Shown: positions 1 to 6,102 of the stretch, in pieces
Position numbering within the stretch: position 1 is the first letter of the stretch
Layout of the letters: each line of letters begins with the position of its first letter
Source of the DNA: an uncultured Sutterella sp.
GTDB lineage: Bacteria > Pseudomonadota > Gammaproteobacteria > Burkholderiales > Burkholderiaceae_F
Reading direction: 5' to 3'
DNA: 10,723 nt
Assembly: GCA_900553105.1 (NCBI GenBank)
Contig: USCE01000031.1
Span: 1 to 10,723, forward strand
Program-made: the position numbers and the translations under genes
Notes under the pieces: model-generated
Told to the model about the DNA's origin: nothing
Database searches by the model: none
The model's input: only the letters and a program-made list of their open reading frames with translations

Positions 1-621
1 GAATTGCACCATGGCGTAGATGGCATCACAGCCGCGTTCGGGATTGTTGCCGGCGTGAGCGGACACACCGTGGAACGTGATGCGATAGGTACTCGAACCC
101 TTACGAGCGCAAACGAGTTCACCGCCTTCACGGGCCGGTTCAAAAATCAAAGCGCGATCGCTCTTGGCGGCGCATTCCTTCAACCAGTCATGAGAGGACA
201 CGGAACCGGTTTCTTCATCGGGGTTGCAAGCAACCAAAATGGCCAACTTGTCAAGCGTTTCCTTGGGCAGGTTCTTCAAAGCGTAAACGATGGTCATGGC
301 GCCGGCTTTGCAGTCAAGAACGCCCGGACCATAAGCGCGATCACCCTTGATCGTCATGGGGCGTTGGGCCACCGTGCCTTCCGGGAAGACCGTGTCCAAG
401 TGAGCATTGAGCATCACGTCATAGCGTTCGGCATCGGGCTTGTTCGTGGCAAACAAACCGGGACCGACCTTGTCGCCCAAGTCCACGAGCTTGGCTGTAA
501 AGCCCATGTCTTCGTAGTGCTTCTTGAACGTTTCGGCGACTTGCTTCACACCGGCAATCGTTGCCGTACCGCAGTCGACGTTGACAACCTTTTCAAGGTC
601 TTTCAAATATTCTTGAACCAT
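1..621 (-). CDS. M20 family metallopeptidase (CPG2/ArgE/DapE-like), C-terminus off the window
   Basis: Reading leftward from ATG at 621-619, 207 codons are open to the window edge, so the gene is 3'-truncated here at about half the usual 370-415 residues of the family. M20 enzymes are cytosolic or secreted di-zinc peptidases/deacylases; no signal peptide is visible, so this one is probably cytosolic. Visible motifs: HLDTVFPEG (about 74-82, a zinc His and the catalytic-site Asp), GPGVLDCKAG (98-107, bridging Asp103), DEETGS (135-140, general base Glu136 and zinc Glu137), EPAR (161-164, zinc Glu161), then the start of the lid/dimerisation domain with HGVSAHAG (184-191). The early VNVDCGT segment resembles carboxypeptidase G2-type members. 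The upstream sequence AAAGGAAATTCCG carries a modest ribosome site. A terminator separates it from yjiG copy 1, so it has its own promoter. The family call is firm; the substrate is unknown. Confidence 0.9.
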   Translation of the reverse strand, partial: MVQEYLKDLEKVVNVDCGTATIAGVKQVAETFKKHYEDMGFTAKLVDLGDKVGPGLFATNKPDAERYDVMLNAHLDTVFPEGTVAQRPMTIKGDRAYGPGVLDCKAGAMTIVYALKNLPKETLDKLAILVACNPDEETGSVSSHDWLKECAAKSDRALIFEPAREGGELVCARKGSSTYRITFHGVSAHAGNNPERGCDAIYAMVQF

Positions 622-647
622 CGGAATTTCCTTTCTAAGTGAAGTTT

Positions 648-670
648 CAAGCGCTCAATTCAGGCGCTTG
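648..670 (-). other. Stem-loop in the leader of the M20 gene
   Basis: CAAGCGC at 648-654 and GCGCTTG at 664-670 are perfect reverse complements around a 9-base loop. The element lies about 27 bases upstream of the M20 start codon and just downstream of the best -10 candidate, so it would sit near the 5' end of that mRNA. No T-tract follows, so it is not a terminator. It could stabilise the mRNA or be an operator; function unknown. Confidence 0.4.
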
Positions 671-681
671 GATCATTGACA

Positions 682-687
682 ATTGTA
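682..687 (-). promoter_or_regulatory. Candidate -10 box for the M20 gene
   Basis: On the minus strand this reads TACAAT, five of six matches to the sigma-70 -10 consensus, about 60 bases upstream of the M20 start. No good -35 hexamer lies 16-18 bases upstream (GTGTTT/CGTGTT). This would fit a weak or activator-dependent promoter, with the palindrome at 718-736 just upstream. Assigned by eye only. Confidence 0.3.
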
Positions 688-717
688 ATGAGAAAGTTAA
701 TAAAAACACGAGCATTT

Positions 718-736
718 TTCCCTAAGTGTTAGGGAA
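718..736. promoter_or_regulatory. Perfect 19-bp palindrome, candidate operator upstream of the M20 gene
   Basis: TTCCCTAA (718-725), a GTG spacer, and TTAGGGAA (729-736) form a perfect dyad with 8-bp half-sites. It lies in the intergenic region between the yjiG copy 1 terminator and the M20 gene, roughly 50 bases upstream of the inferred transcription start. That is a typical activator position. The 3-base spacer makes a stable RNA hairpin unlikely, which favours a dimeric protein site. The regulator is unknown. Confidence 0.45.
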
Positions 737-787
737 CAAACAGGGCGTTGATATACACTATGTTTGTCGAGTCTTTTTATAAAGACT

Positions 788-819
788 AAAAAAGGGATGA
801 CGTACATCATCCCTTTTTC
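788..819 (-). terminator. Intrinsic terminator of yjiH-yjiG copy 1
   Basis: A 12-bp perfect inverted repeat (789-800 with 807-818) has core GGGATGA/TCATCCC and a 6-base loop. On the minus strand the stem runs into TTTTTT, giving a classical Rho-independent terminator 25 bases after the yjiG stop. The plus strand also has TTTTT, so it may work in both directions. It separates yjiHG copy 1 from the M20 gene transcriptionally. Confidence 0.85.
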
Positions 820-844
820 GTTGATCAGTCTAAGCACATACGCA

Positions 845-1309
845 TTAGATCACGATACGCATGACAAACATGGCGATAAAGGCATTGAGAATCGAGATAC
901 CGAGCATGATGGGGATCATGCGACCGGCCGTACCGATCACGCCCAATGCGCGACCCATGTATTGCAATTGGCTACCCATGAGGTAAATGGCCGGAGCCAA
1001 AATACCCAAGTGAACGCCATTCAAAGCACCGTCGGAGAACAAAGCCACAGCCACGCCAACACCGCCACCCATAGACATCCAGGCGCCGATCAACACAGCA
1101 GCAGCTTCACCGGGCAAGCCGAAAAGACCCATCAACGGGGCAAACAAGTCGCCTAAAATCGTCAATAAGCCCGTCACATTCAACACACGGATAAGCACGA
1201 AGGCCATCAATACGTTAGGAATAGTGGAGCTCGTAGCGATACCCCAACCTTGCACCGCACCTTTAACAAAGACGTCGGTGACCATCGGATTCTTAGATTC
1301 GTGAGACAT
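845..1309 (-). CDS. yjiG: YjiG family membrane protein (SpmB-like Gate domain), copy 1
   Basis: This 154-residue protein matches the usual YjiG length (about 153 in E. coli). It is an integral inner-membrane protein of the SpmB-like 'nucleoside recognition'/Gate group. It is very hydrophobic, with about four helix-forming stretches and conserved-looking loops: GLPGEAA (64-70), WMSMGGGVGVA (77-87) and MGSQLQYMGR (111-120). The start is decided by a strong GGAGGTG ribosome site 6 bases before ATG at 1309. It follows yjiH copy 1 by only 17 bases and ends at the terminator at 788-819, so the two genes form a bicistronic operon. The biochemical role of YjiG is not established; a transport or channel function is inferred from the fold family. 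It is about two-thirds identical, without gaps, to the protein at 6696-7160. Confidence 0.9.
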   Translation of the reverse strand: MSHESKNPMVTDVFVKGAVQGWGIATSSTIPNVLMAFVLIRVLNVTGLLTILGDLFAPLMGLFGLPGEAAAVLIGAWMSMGGGVGVAVALFSDGALNGVHLGILAPAIYLMGSQLQYMGRALGVIGTAGRMIPIMLGISILNAFIAMFVMRIVI

Positions 1310-1326
1310 ATTTCACCTCCGTCCTA

Positions 1327-2037
1327 TTAAGCAGCTTGTTGATTCTTCTTCTTGCCGCCGAAAGCACCCATAAAGCGGATGATGTTGGCACCGAAGACCT
1401 TCAATACAAGCATCAAGAGCAAGCAAAAGCCCATGGAGGTGGGCACAGCCAACGAACCGTCGGCAGCCGTCAACGTAAAGAGGATGGCGCCAGAAGAGAA
1501 GAAGTTCGTGATGCAAGCGTCGGCAGACAATTGGAACATAGCGAAAATGTCGGATTCGTGTTCGGTAATGGAACCGTTATCCTTCAATTGACGCGTCAAA
1601 GCGGCACCGCCGTCGGTTGATTGCAAGGAGGCAATCAGAGCCAAACCGCAAGAACCCGGGATACCCATCAAAGGACGAAGAATCGGGGTCAAGAGCTTAC
1701 GGGCAGCGCGCAAAGCACCGTAGTGGTCCAACACCGTGATCATTGCCAAAGCAAACATCACGGTCGGGATCAGGGTCATGGCGAACATGAAGCCGTCAAT
1801 AGCGCCATAGCCGCCGGAACCGCGGAAGGAAGACGTGGAGACTTTTAACGCATCGGCGTTTTGGGTTACACCGGTAACAACCTTACCGAAGGCACCGTTT
1901 AACGTACCGAAGTCAAAAACGCCCCACCAGTGATTGCCGGCACAAACGCCGGAGAAGAAAACGCAGGCGAAAATCAAAGCGATAAAACCGCCAATGCCAA
2001 CCTTTTCTTCAGCAGCCTTTTGGACTTGTTCAGACAT
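1327..2037 (-). CDS. yjiH: YjiH family membrane protein (SpmA-like Gate domain), copy 1
   Basis: This 236-residue protein is close to E. coli YjiH (about 227). It is the SpmA-like partner of YjiG. A first membrane helix lies at about 15-34, then a hydrophobic block at 80-104. The signature GIPGSC (125-130) and SLQSTDGGAALTRQLKD (137-153) follow, with further hydrophobic stretches at about 163-192 and 200-222 and a basic tail (GGKKKN). Partner genes split like this suggest the two proteins assemble as one membrane complex. The start ATG at 2037 has AAAGGAA about 6 bases upstream. It is the first gene of the yjiH-yjiG operon and is divergent from hflK. The function is unknown in detail; E. coli yjiHG neighbours the isoaspartyl dipeptidase gene iadA, and here a peptidase gene also lies nearby. 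Confidence 0.9.
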   Translation of the reverse strand: MSEQVQKAAEEKVGIGGFIALIFACVFFSGVCAGNHWWGVFDFGTLNGAFGKVVTGVTQNADALKVSTSSFRGSGGYGAIDGFMFAMTLIPTVMFALAMITVLDHYGALRAARKLLTPILRPLMGIPGSCGLALIASLQSTDGGAALTRQLKDNGSITEHESDIFAMFQLSADACITNFFSSGAILFTLTAADGSLAVPTSMGFCLLLMLVLKVFGANIIRFMGAFGGKKKNQQAA

Positions 2038-2095
2038 AGGAAGTTCCTTTTAAATGTAAGAAAATAATAGTGATATGTAATCACCTCGAAACAGA

Positions 2096-2134
2096 TAGTA
2101 ATGTTTTATCAGCACTGCTGTATGAGTATTACTA
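2096..2134. promoter_or_regulatory. Two-tier 39-bp palindrome, candidate operator
   Basis: TAGTAAT (2096-2102) pairs with ATTACTA (2128-2134), and CAGCA (2110-2114) pairs with TGCTG (2116-2120). Both dyads share the same centre, base 2115. The 7-base segments between them are not Watson-Crick complementary. It lies about 60-97 bases upstream of the yjiH start. Two nested dyads on one centre suggest a dimer or tetramer protein site; a cruciform or RNA hairpin is possible but interrupted. Confidence 0.4.
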
Positions 2135-2308
2135 CTTAAAATAGGGGGGAATCTGTAGAGTTAAGGGTAAACGAGATAATGAGTGTCCGAATGAGAAACT
2201 TATCAAAAGTGCTCGGCGAGTCTCATAATTTGCAAAACATTTACCGCGCAAAAGACTGAAGAGACGCAATGAATCCGTTAAAATTAATCTTTTGCATTAT
2301 ATATAGGG

Positions 2309-2329
2309 AAGGTGTGCCCAAGACACCTT
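2309..2329 (+). other. Stem-loop in the hflK leader, just before the ribosome site
   Basis: AAGGTGT (2309-2315) and ACACCTT (2323-2329) pair perfectly around a 7-base loop and are followed by TTTT. The stem ends 3 bases before the AGGAGAG ribosome site of hflK (2333-2339). If transcription starts upstream of 2309, the hairpin is in the mRNA and could tune translation or act as a weak attenuator. It is too short with too few T residues to be a confident terminator. Confidence 0.4.
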
Positions 2330-2347
2330 TTCAGGAGAGAAGTTCAC

Positions 2348-3799
2348 ATGTCTTTAAATGACCCTCAATGGGGCCGAGGCAAGTCATCGGACGAGCAAAA
2401 TAACGACAACAACGACGGCAGAAACGATAATGCCGATCGCAACGACCAAGACCGAGATCGCCAAGACGGCAATCGCAATCGCTCGCGTGGGCAAGGCGAT
2501 GATCTCGATCGTTTGTGGGAAGAGTTTAATCGAGCCTTAGGCGGCATGCTCGGGCAGCCCGAACGCGGCCGTCGTCCTCAAGATCAAAATGATCGCTCAG
2601 AACGCGATGATCGAAACGACGATCAAGGTAGCCCGCGTGATGATCGTCAAGAATCTCGCTTTGATGATCACCAAAACCAAACCCATCCGACTCAAGAGCA
2701 GATTCGTAAGCAGTTTGAAAGTATAAAGCGCATGCAACCGAATTTTTTAAAGCCGAAGTCAAACGGCAAGGGGTTAGCTTTTGCGCTTGTTGTAGCGTTG
2801 GGCTTGTGGGGTGCAACGGGCTTTTATATCGTGCCCGAAGGTCAGTCAGGTATCGTCACGACGTTCGGTAAATACACCGAAACTACCATGCCGGGTTTCC
2901 GTTGGCACTTGCCGTGGCCGGTGCAAAATGCAGATATTGTCGATGTCAGCAGTGTGCGTACGGTTGCCATCGGTGCAGCTGGTCGCGCTAATCGTGAGGC
3001 CGAAGCATTAATGCTCACCGATGATGAAAATATCGTTGACCTTCGCTTTAACGTGCAATATCGCATTAAGGCAGGTGAAGGTGCCATGAACTATCTTTTC
3101 CGCTCGCGTCACCCCGATGAGTCGGTGCGTCAGACCGCTGAAAGCGCCATGCGCGAGGTCGTCGGCCGACGTAAGATGGATAGCGTGTTGTTTGAAAGTA
3201 AGCAAGAAATTGCCGAGGGTGTCAAGCGCATCATGCAAGACATGCTCGATCGTTATCACACGGGTATTGAAGTGATGAGTGTGGCCATTCAAAACGCTCA
3301 ACCGCCGCAACCTGTGCAGGCTGCTTTTAACGATGCAGTGAAAGCCGGTCAAGACCGCGAACGCCAAATCAACGAAGGTGAAGCTTACGCCAATGCTGTT
3401 ATCCCGAAAGCGCACGGTATGGCCGCTCGCTTGCAACAAGAAGCCGAAGGCTACAAGACCCGCGTTGTGGAAACCGCCACGGGTGACGCAGAGCGCTTCT
3501 CGCAAATTTTGGCTCAATACGAAAAGGCTCCGCAGGTCACGCGCGACCGTATGTATGTGGACATGATGCAACAAGTGTTTCAATCGACAACGAAGGTTTA
3601 CGTGGATACCAAAGACGGCAACAATCTTTTGTATTTGCCTTTCGATAAATTGATGGAGCAAAACAAAACACAAGTAACGGTTGCTGCCCAAGATGAGGCA
3701 ACGAGCTCAACGGCAACGCCTGTGGCAGCAGATGCCTCTCAAACGGAAGCTTCTGCTAATGTCTACAACCAACGTAGTTTGCGTGATCGCTCGCGCTAA
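2348..3799 (+). CDS. hflK: HflK, SPFH/Band 7 membrane protein, FtsH modulator subunit
   Basis: The chosen start is ATG at 2348, 8 bases after AGGAGAG; an in-frame GTG at 2312 lies inside the leader hairpin and has no ribosome site. The product is 483 residues, longer than E. coli HflK (about 419). HflK and HflC form a large periplasm-facing inner-membrane assembly around the FtsH protease and modulate its turnover of membrane proteins. Visible order: WGRGK start; a polar low-complexity tract rich in Asp, Asn, Arg and Gln (about 15-50); the HflK N-terminal motif DDLDRLWEEFNRALGGMLG (51-69); a second polar tract (71-112); one membrane helix (about 142-162); the SPFH domain starting IVPEGQSGIVTTFGKY; a helical Ala/Glu-rich section; and a Thr/Ala/Ser-rich tail. 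The excess length is mostly N-terminal and cytosolic. It is the first gene of hflK-hflC-DUF2065. Confidence 0.95.
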   Translation: MSLNDPQWGRGKSSDEQNNDNNDGRNDNADRNDQDRDRQDGNRNRSRGQGDDLDRLWEEFNRALGGMLGQPERGRRPQDQNDRSERDDRNDDQGSPRDDRQESRFDDHQNQTHPTQEQIRKQFESIKRMQPNFLKPKSNGKGLAFALVVALGLWGATGFYIVPEGQSGIVTTFGKYTETTMPGFRWHLPWPVQNADIVDVSSVRTVAIGAAGRANREAEALMLTDDENIVDLRFNVQYRIKAGEGAMNYLFRSRHPDESVRQTAESAMREVVGRRKMDSVLFESKQEIAEGVKRIMQDMLDRYHTGIEVMSVAIQNAQPPQPVQAAFNDAVKAGQDRERQINEGEAYANAVIPKAHGMAARLQQEAEGYKTRVVETATGDAERFSQILAQYEKAPQVTRDRMYVDMMQQVFQSTTKVYVDTKDGNNLLYLPFDKLMEQNKTQVTVAAQDEATSSTATPVAADASQTEASANVYNQRSLRDRSR

Positions 3800-3812
3800 T
3801 TAGAGGAGAAAG

Positions 3813-4685
3813 ATGATGAGAAAAGTCTCAGCTTTAGCGCTTGCCGCCTTGGTTGCTGTCGGAGCTGCCCAACTGTGCTTGTACACGGTTAACGAACGCG
3901 AGCATGCCTTGGTTTTCGCTTTGGGTGAATTAAAAGAGGTGGTCTCTGAGCCCGGTCTTCACGTGAAGTTACCGCCGCCTTTCCAAAACGTTGTGTATTT
4001 GGATAAGCGTATTTTGACGTTGGATGCTCCCGCGGCCGATCTTGTGCAAACAAGTGAAAAGAAAAACTTGATGATTGACTCCTTTGTGAAGTGGCGCATT
4101 GCGGACCCGCGTCGCTATTGGGTGTCTTTCCAAGGTAACGAACGCGCGGCCGAAGATCGCATTTCGGCATTGTTGCGCGATGCGTTAAACCAAACAGTCA
4201 ATAAGCGGACGGTCAATGGCATCACATCTCGCGAGCGTGATGTAGCGATGACCGAAATTCGCACTGGTCTTCAACAGCGCGTCAATGATGTAGGTGTTGA
4301 AGTGGTAGATGTGCGTTTGAAACGTGTTGACTTTACACCGGAAATTTCTGAATCCGTATACCGTCGTATGGAAGCCGAACGTAAACGTGTGGCCTCCGAA
4401 GAACGTTCGACAGGGGCTGCTGAGGCAGAAAAGATTCGTGCTGACGCCGATCGTCAACGCGAGGTGATTTTGGCTCAAGCCTATAACAAGGCGCAGCAGT
4501 TAAAGGGTGAAGGAGACGCACAAGCGAATGCCATTTACGCTCAAGCGTTTTCCAAGAATCCAGAATTTGCACGCTTTTATCGTAATCTCCAAGCTTATCA
4601 AGCCAGCTTTGCCGATAAGAAGGACGTCATGGTGGTCGACCCTTCGGCAGACTTCTTTAAGTATTTGAAGACCCCGAAGCAATAA
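3813..4685 (+). CDS. hflC: HflC, SPFH/Band 7 membrane protein, FtsH modulator subunit
   Basis: This 290-residue protein is the standard partner of HflK, somewhat shorter than E. coli HflC (about 334). One N-terminal membrane helix (about 5-24) serves as an uncleaved signal anchor. The SPFH core follows, beginning YTVNEREHALVFALGELKEV, with the typical EPGLHVKLPPPFQNV segment and FVKWRIADPRRYW. A long Arg/Glu/Ala helical region (about 185-245) and a short C-terminal part end the protein. The gap to hflK is 13 bases and contains AGAGGAGA (3802-3809). Two consecutive ATGs (3813 and 3816) are possible starts; the second has the better spacing from the ribosome site, so the protein may be 289 residues. 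It is translated with hflK and builds the alternating HflKC ring at the inner membrane. Confidence 0.95.
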   Translation: MMRKVSALALAALVAVGAAQLCLYTVNEREHALVFALGELKEVVSEPGLHVKLPPPFQNVVYLDKRILTLDAPAADLVQTSEKKNLMIDSFVKWRIADPRRYWVSFQGNERAAEDRISALLRDALNQTVNKRTVNGITSRERDVAMTEIRTGLQQRVNDVGVEVVDVRLKRVDFTPEISESVYRRMEAERKRVASEERSTGAAEAEKIRADADRQREVILAQAYNKAQQLKGEGDAQANAIYAQAFSKNPEFARFYRNLQAYQASFADKKDVMVVDPSADFFKYLKTPKQ

Positions 4686-4691
4686 CGCATC

Positions 4692-4886
4692 ATGAGCTGG
4701 AAGGTTTGGATATTGGCTTTAGCTCTTGTGTGCATTATCGAAGGCATTGTACCTTTCGTTGCACCCGAGAAGTGGATTGCTGCGATGAAAAGCATTGTTG
4801 AGGCGGGTGATGTCAAGACAGTGCGAAACGTCGGTTTGGGATTGTTGCTTGTCGGTGTTGGGGTTATCTGGCTTGTAACGACTTAG
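4692..4886 (+). CDS. yjeT: DUF2065 family small membrane protein (YjeT-like)
   Basis: This 64-residue protein has two membrane helices (about 5-23 and 46-62), separated by a short amphipathic stretch containing APEKWIAAMK. This is the size and layout of DUF2065/YjeT. In E. coli yjeT also lies right after hflC, so context supports the call. The start is 6 bases after the hflC stop, with no clear ribosome site, so translation may be coupled to hflC. Its function is unknown; a role linked to the HflKC-FtsH complex is inferred only from conserved gene order. Confidence 0.85.
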   Translation: MSWKVWILALALVCIIEGIVPFVAPEKWIAAMKSIVEAGDVKTVRNVGLGLLLVGVGVIWLVTT

Positions 4887-5193
4887 CGCTTGTTTGAAAA
4901 ACGGACTCTCTTGACGTAAAAGACGAGGGACTCCGGGTTCAGACAACGGAAGCTGTAAATGATGGATTTATCCCATGTAGACTCAACGGACGGCATCCTT
5001 TTTGCCTTGTCTGTTTAAGATTTTCTCAATGCTACGGTTAATTTCTTGACCGTAGCATTGATGTCGCGGAAGTATTTTGGGTTATATTCGGACACTGTCG
5101 ACTTTGCACATTCAAATCCCAAATTGCGTCTTAACGTGGGTGAGCACAAGGCGAACACGGTTGACTGCAGGCGTGCGAAGACAAGAATTGAGA
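4887..5193. other. Convergent intergenic region after the hfl operon
   Basis: These 307 bp between the convergent ends of the hfl operon and rarD copy 1 contain no gene I can support. The only strong structure is the inverted repeat at 5026-5061. A weak GGCA/TGCC stem near 4992-5006 with nearby T residues is not convincing. No canonical intrinsic terminator for either converging transcript was seen. Confidence 0.6.
5026..5061. repeat. 13-bp perfect inverted repeat between convergent genes
   Basis: The arm TCAATGCTACGGT (5026-5038) is the exact reverse complement of ACCGTAGCATTGA (5049-5061), with a 10-base loop. Neither strand has a T-tract after the stem, so it is not a textbook Rho-independent terminator. 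Lying between convergent genes, it could still act as a bidirectional transcript 3' end or an RNase-blocking structure. Confidence 0.6.
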
Positions 5194-6102
5194 TCATTGG
5201 TAGTTGCTGCGCCATTGGTCAAACAAGAAGAGCGCAATGCCACTCCAGACAAAGCTCATGGCAAAGAGTCGATCAGTTTCAAATGACTCACCGAAGACAA
5301 AGACCCCCAGTACTAACGTTAAAATTGGGCCGATGTATTGACAAAAGCCCAAAATGCTCATCGGAAGATAATTGGTGGAGTAGTTATATGCAATGAGCGG
5401 TACGGCCGTTAAAATACCCGTACCGACAAGACCCCAAGCAGTCAAGTCAAACGAGACGAGCATCGGCCAAAATGCCTGCAAGTTACTGGTGCTTAGATAC
5501 ACCAAAGCAATTGGCATGATAAAAAGAGATTCCAAGAAAATGCTAACGACAGGGGCTAAGTTGAGTTTCTTTTTCAACGCGCCATAGACTGCCCAGGTTG
5601 ATGAGACTCCTAAAGAAACCCAAGGAAAGACACTTAAGCGCCACAGCATGATGCCTACTCCGATTGCGGCTAAGGCAATGCTGAATTTCTGAAGAGTATT
5701 GAGCTTTTCTTTGAAAAATAAGACACCTAAAAGAATGCTCATTAGCGGCGTGAGAAAAAGACCGCTGCCGAGTTGAACCACTTGTCCTGTCATTGGCGCA
5801 ATGATGTTTATCCAACCGTTAGCTGCAGCAACAAACGCGGCGGTAAATAAAAGAAGCAAACGAGATTTTTTCTCCCAAAGGTGTTGGCATGTTGATCTAA
5901 ACTCCGGGAAAAGACCGGTTACAACAATGAAAACCGCCAGCAAAATTGTGGTCCAGCAGTAGCGATGTGCTACAGCAGTCCATGAGCTTACCTCTTGCAT
6001 TGCTTTCCAATATAGCGGTTGCAGTCCCCAAATCAGGTACGCAGAGAAGGCGCCGAAGACGCCGATCAGAGTTTTGTTGCGCAAGGTGTGATGCAGACTC
6101 AT
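5194..6102 (-). CDS. rarD: RarD-like EamA family permease, copy 1
   Basis: This 302-residue protein is the expected size for RarD (about 296 in E. coli). It is an inner-membrane drug/metabolite-superfamily transporter with about ten predicted helices from two EamA repeats. Recognisable RarD-type segments include YLIWGLQPLYWK (about 22-33), AHRYCW (44-49), APMTGQVVQLGSGLFLTPL, FPWVSLGVSSTWAVYGALKK, ESLFIMP and ALVYLSTS. Further on come GTGILTAVPL, FCQYIGPILTL and GVFVFGESF. RarD was named for a chloramphenicol-sensitivity phenotype; physiological substrates are not established, and some EamA permeases export amino acids. ATG at 6102 is the only start in the open frame. It is preceded by seven T residues and no Shine-Dalgarno sequence, so translation may be weak or non-canonical. 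The protein is clearly homologous throughout to the one at the right edge of the window. Confidence 0.85.
   Translation of the reverse strand: MSLHHTLRNKTLIGVFGAFSAYLIWGLQPLYWKAMQEVSSWTAVAHRYCWTTILLAVFIVVTGLFPEFRSTCQHLWEKKSRLLLLFTAAFVAAANGWINIIAPMTGQVVQLGSGLFLTPLMSILLGVLFFKEKLNTLQKFSIALAAIGVGIMLWRLSVFPWVSLGVSSTWAVYGALKKKLNLAPVVSIFLESLFIMPIALVYLSTSNLQAFWPMLVSFDLTAWGLVGTGILTAVPLIAYNYSTNYLPMSILGFCQYIGPILTLVLGVFVFGESFETDRLFAMSFVWSGIALFLFDQWRSNYQ

Larger units (their letters stand above)
2038..2347. promoter_or_regulatory. Divergent control region between yjiH copy 1 and hflK
   Basis: This 310-bp region has no supported gene. It must hold outward promoters for yjiH (minus) and hflK (plus). Plus-strand candidates are TTATCA (2200-2205) with CATAAT (2224-2229), spacing 18, and TTAAAA (2278-2283) with TATATA (2300-2305), spacing 16. 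A minus-strand -10 candidate is TATTAT at 2069-2064. It also contains the large palindrome at 2096-2134 and the hairpin at 2309-2329, both listed separately. Promoter assignments are by eye. Confidence 0.45.

Noticed and set aside
4..642. Plus-strand open frame of 212 residues at the left edge
   Set aside because: It is antisense to the M20 peptidase frame, which carries all the family metal-site motifs.
764..1156. Plus-strand open frame of 130 residues opposite yjiG copy 1
   Set aside because: His/Thr/Gln-rich with no ribosome site, antisense to a clearly conserved membrane-protein gene; the same kind of shadow is seen opposite the other genes.
2312..2347. Upstream GTG start for hflK adding 12 residues
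   Set aside because: It falls inside the leader hairpin without a ribosome site, while ATG at 2348 has AGGAGAG at good spacing and gives the typical HflK beginning (WGRGK soon after Met).
3008..3691. Minus-strand open frame of 227 residues inside hflK
   Set aside because: Its composition is a reverse image of hflK codons, with no membrane or enzyme motif and no upstream ribosome site.
5015..5215. Small minus-strand open frame (66 residues) overlapping the end of rarD copy 1
   Set aside because: No ribosome site, no family resemblance, and its end spans the inverted repeat at 5026-5061; treated as chance.
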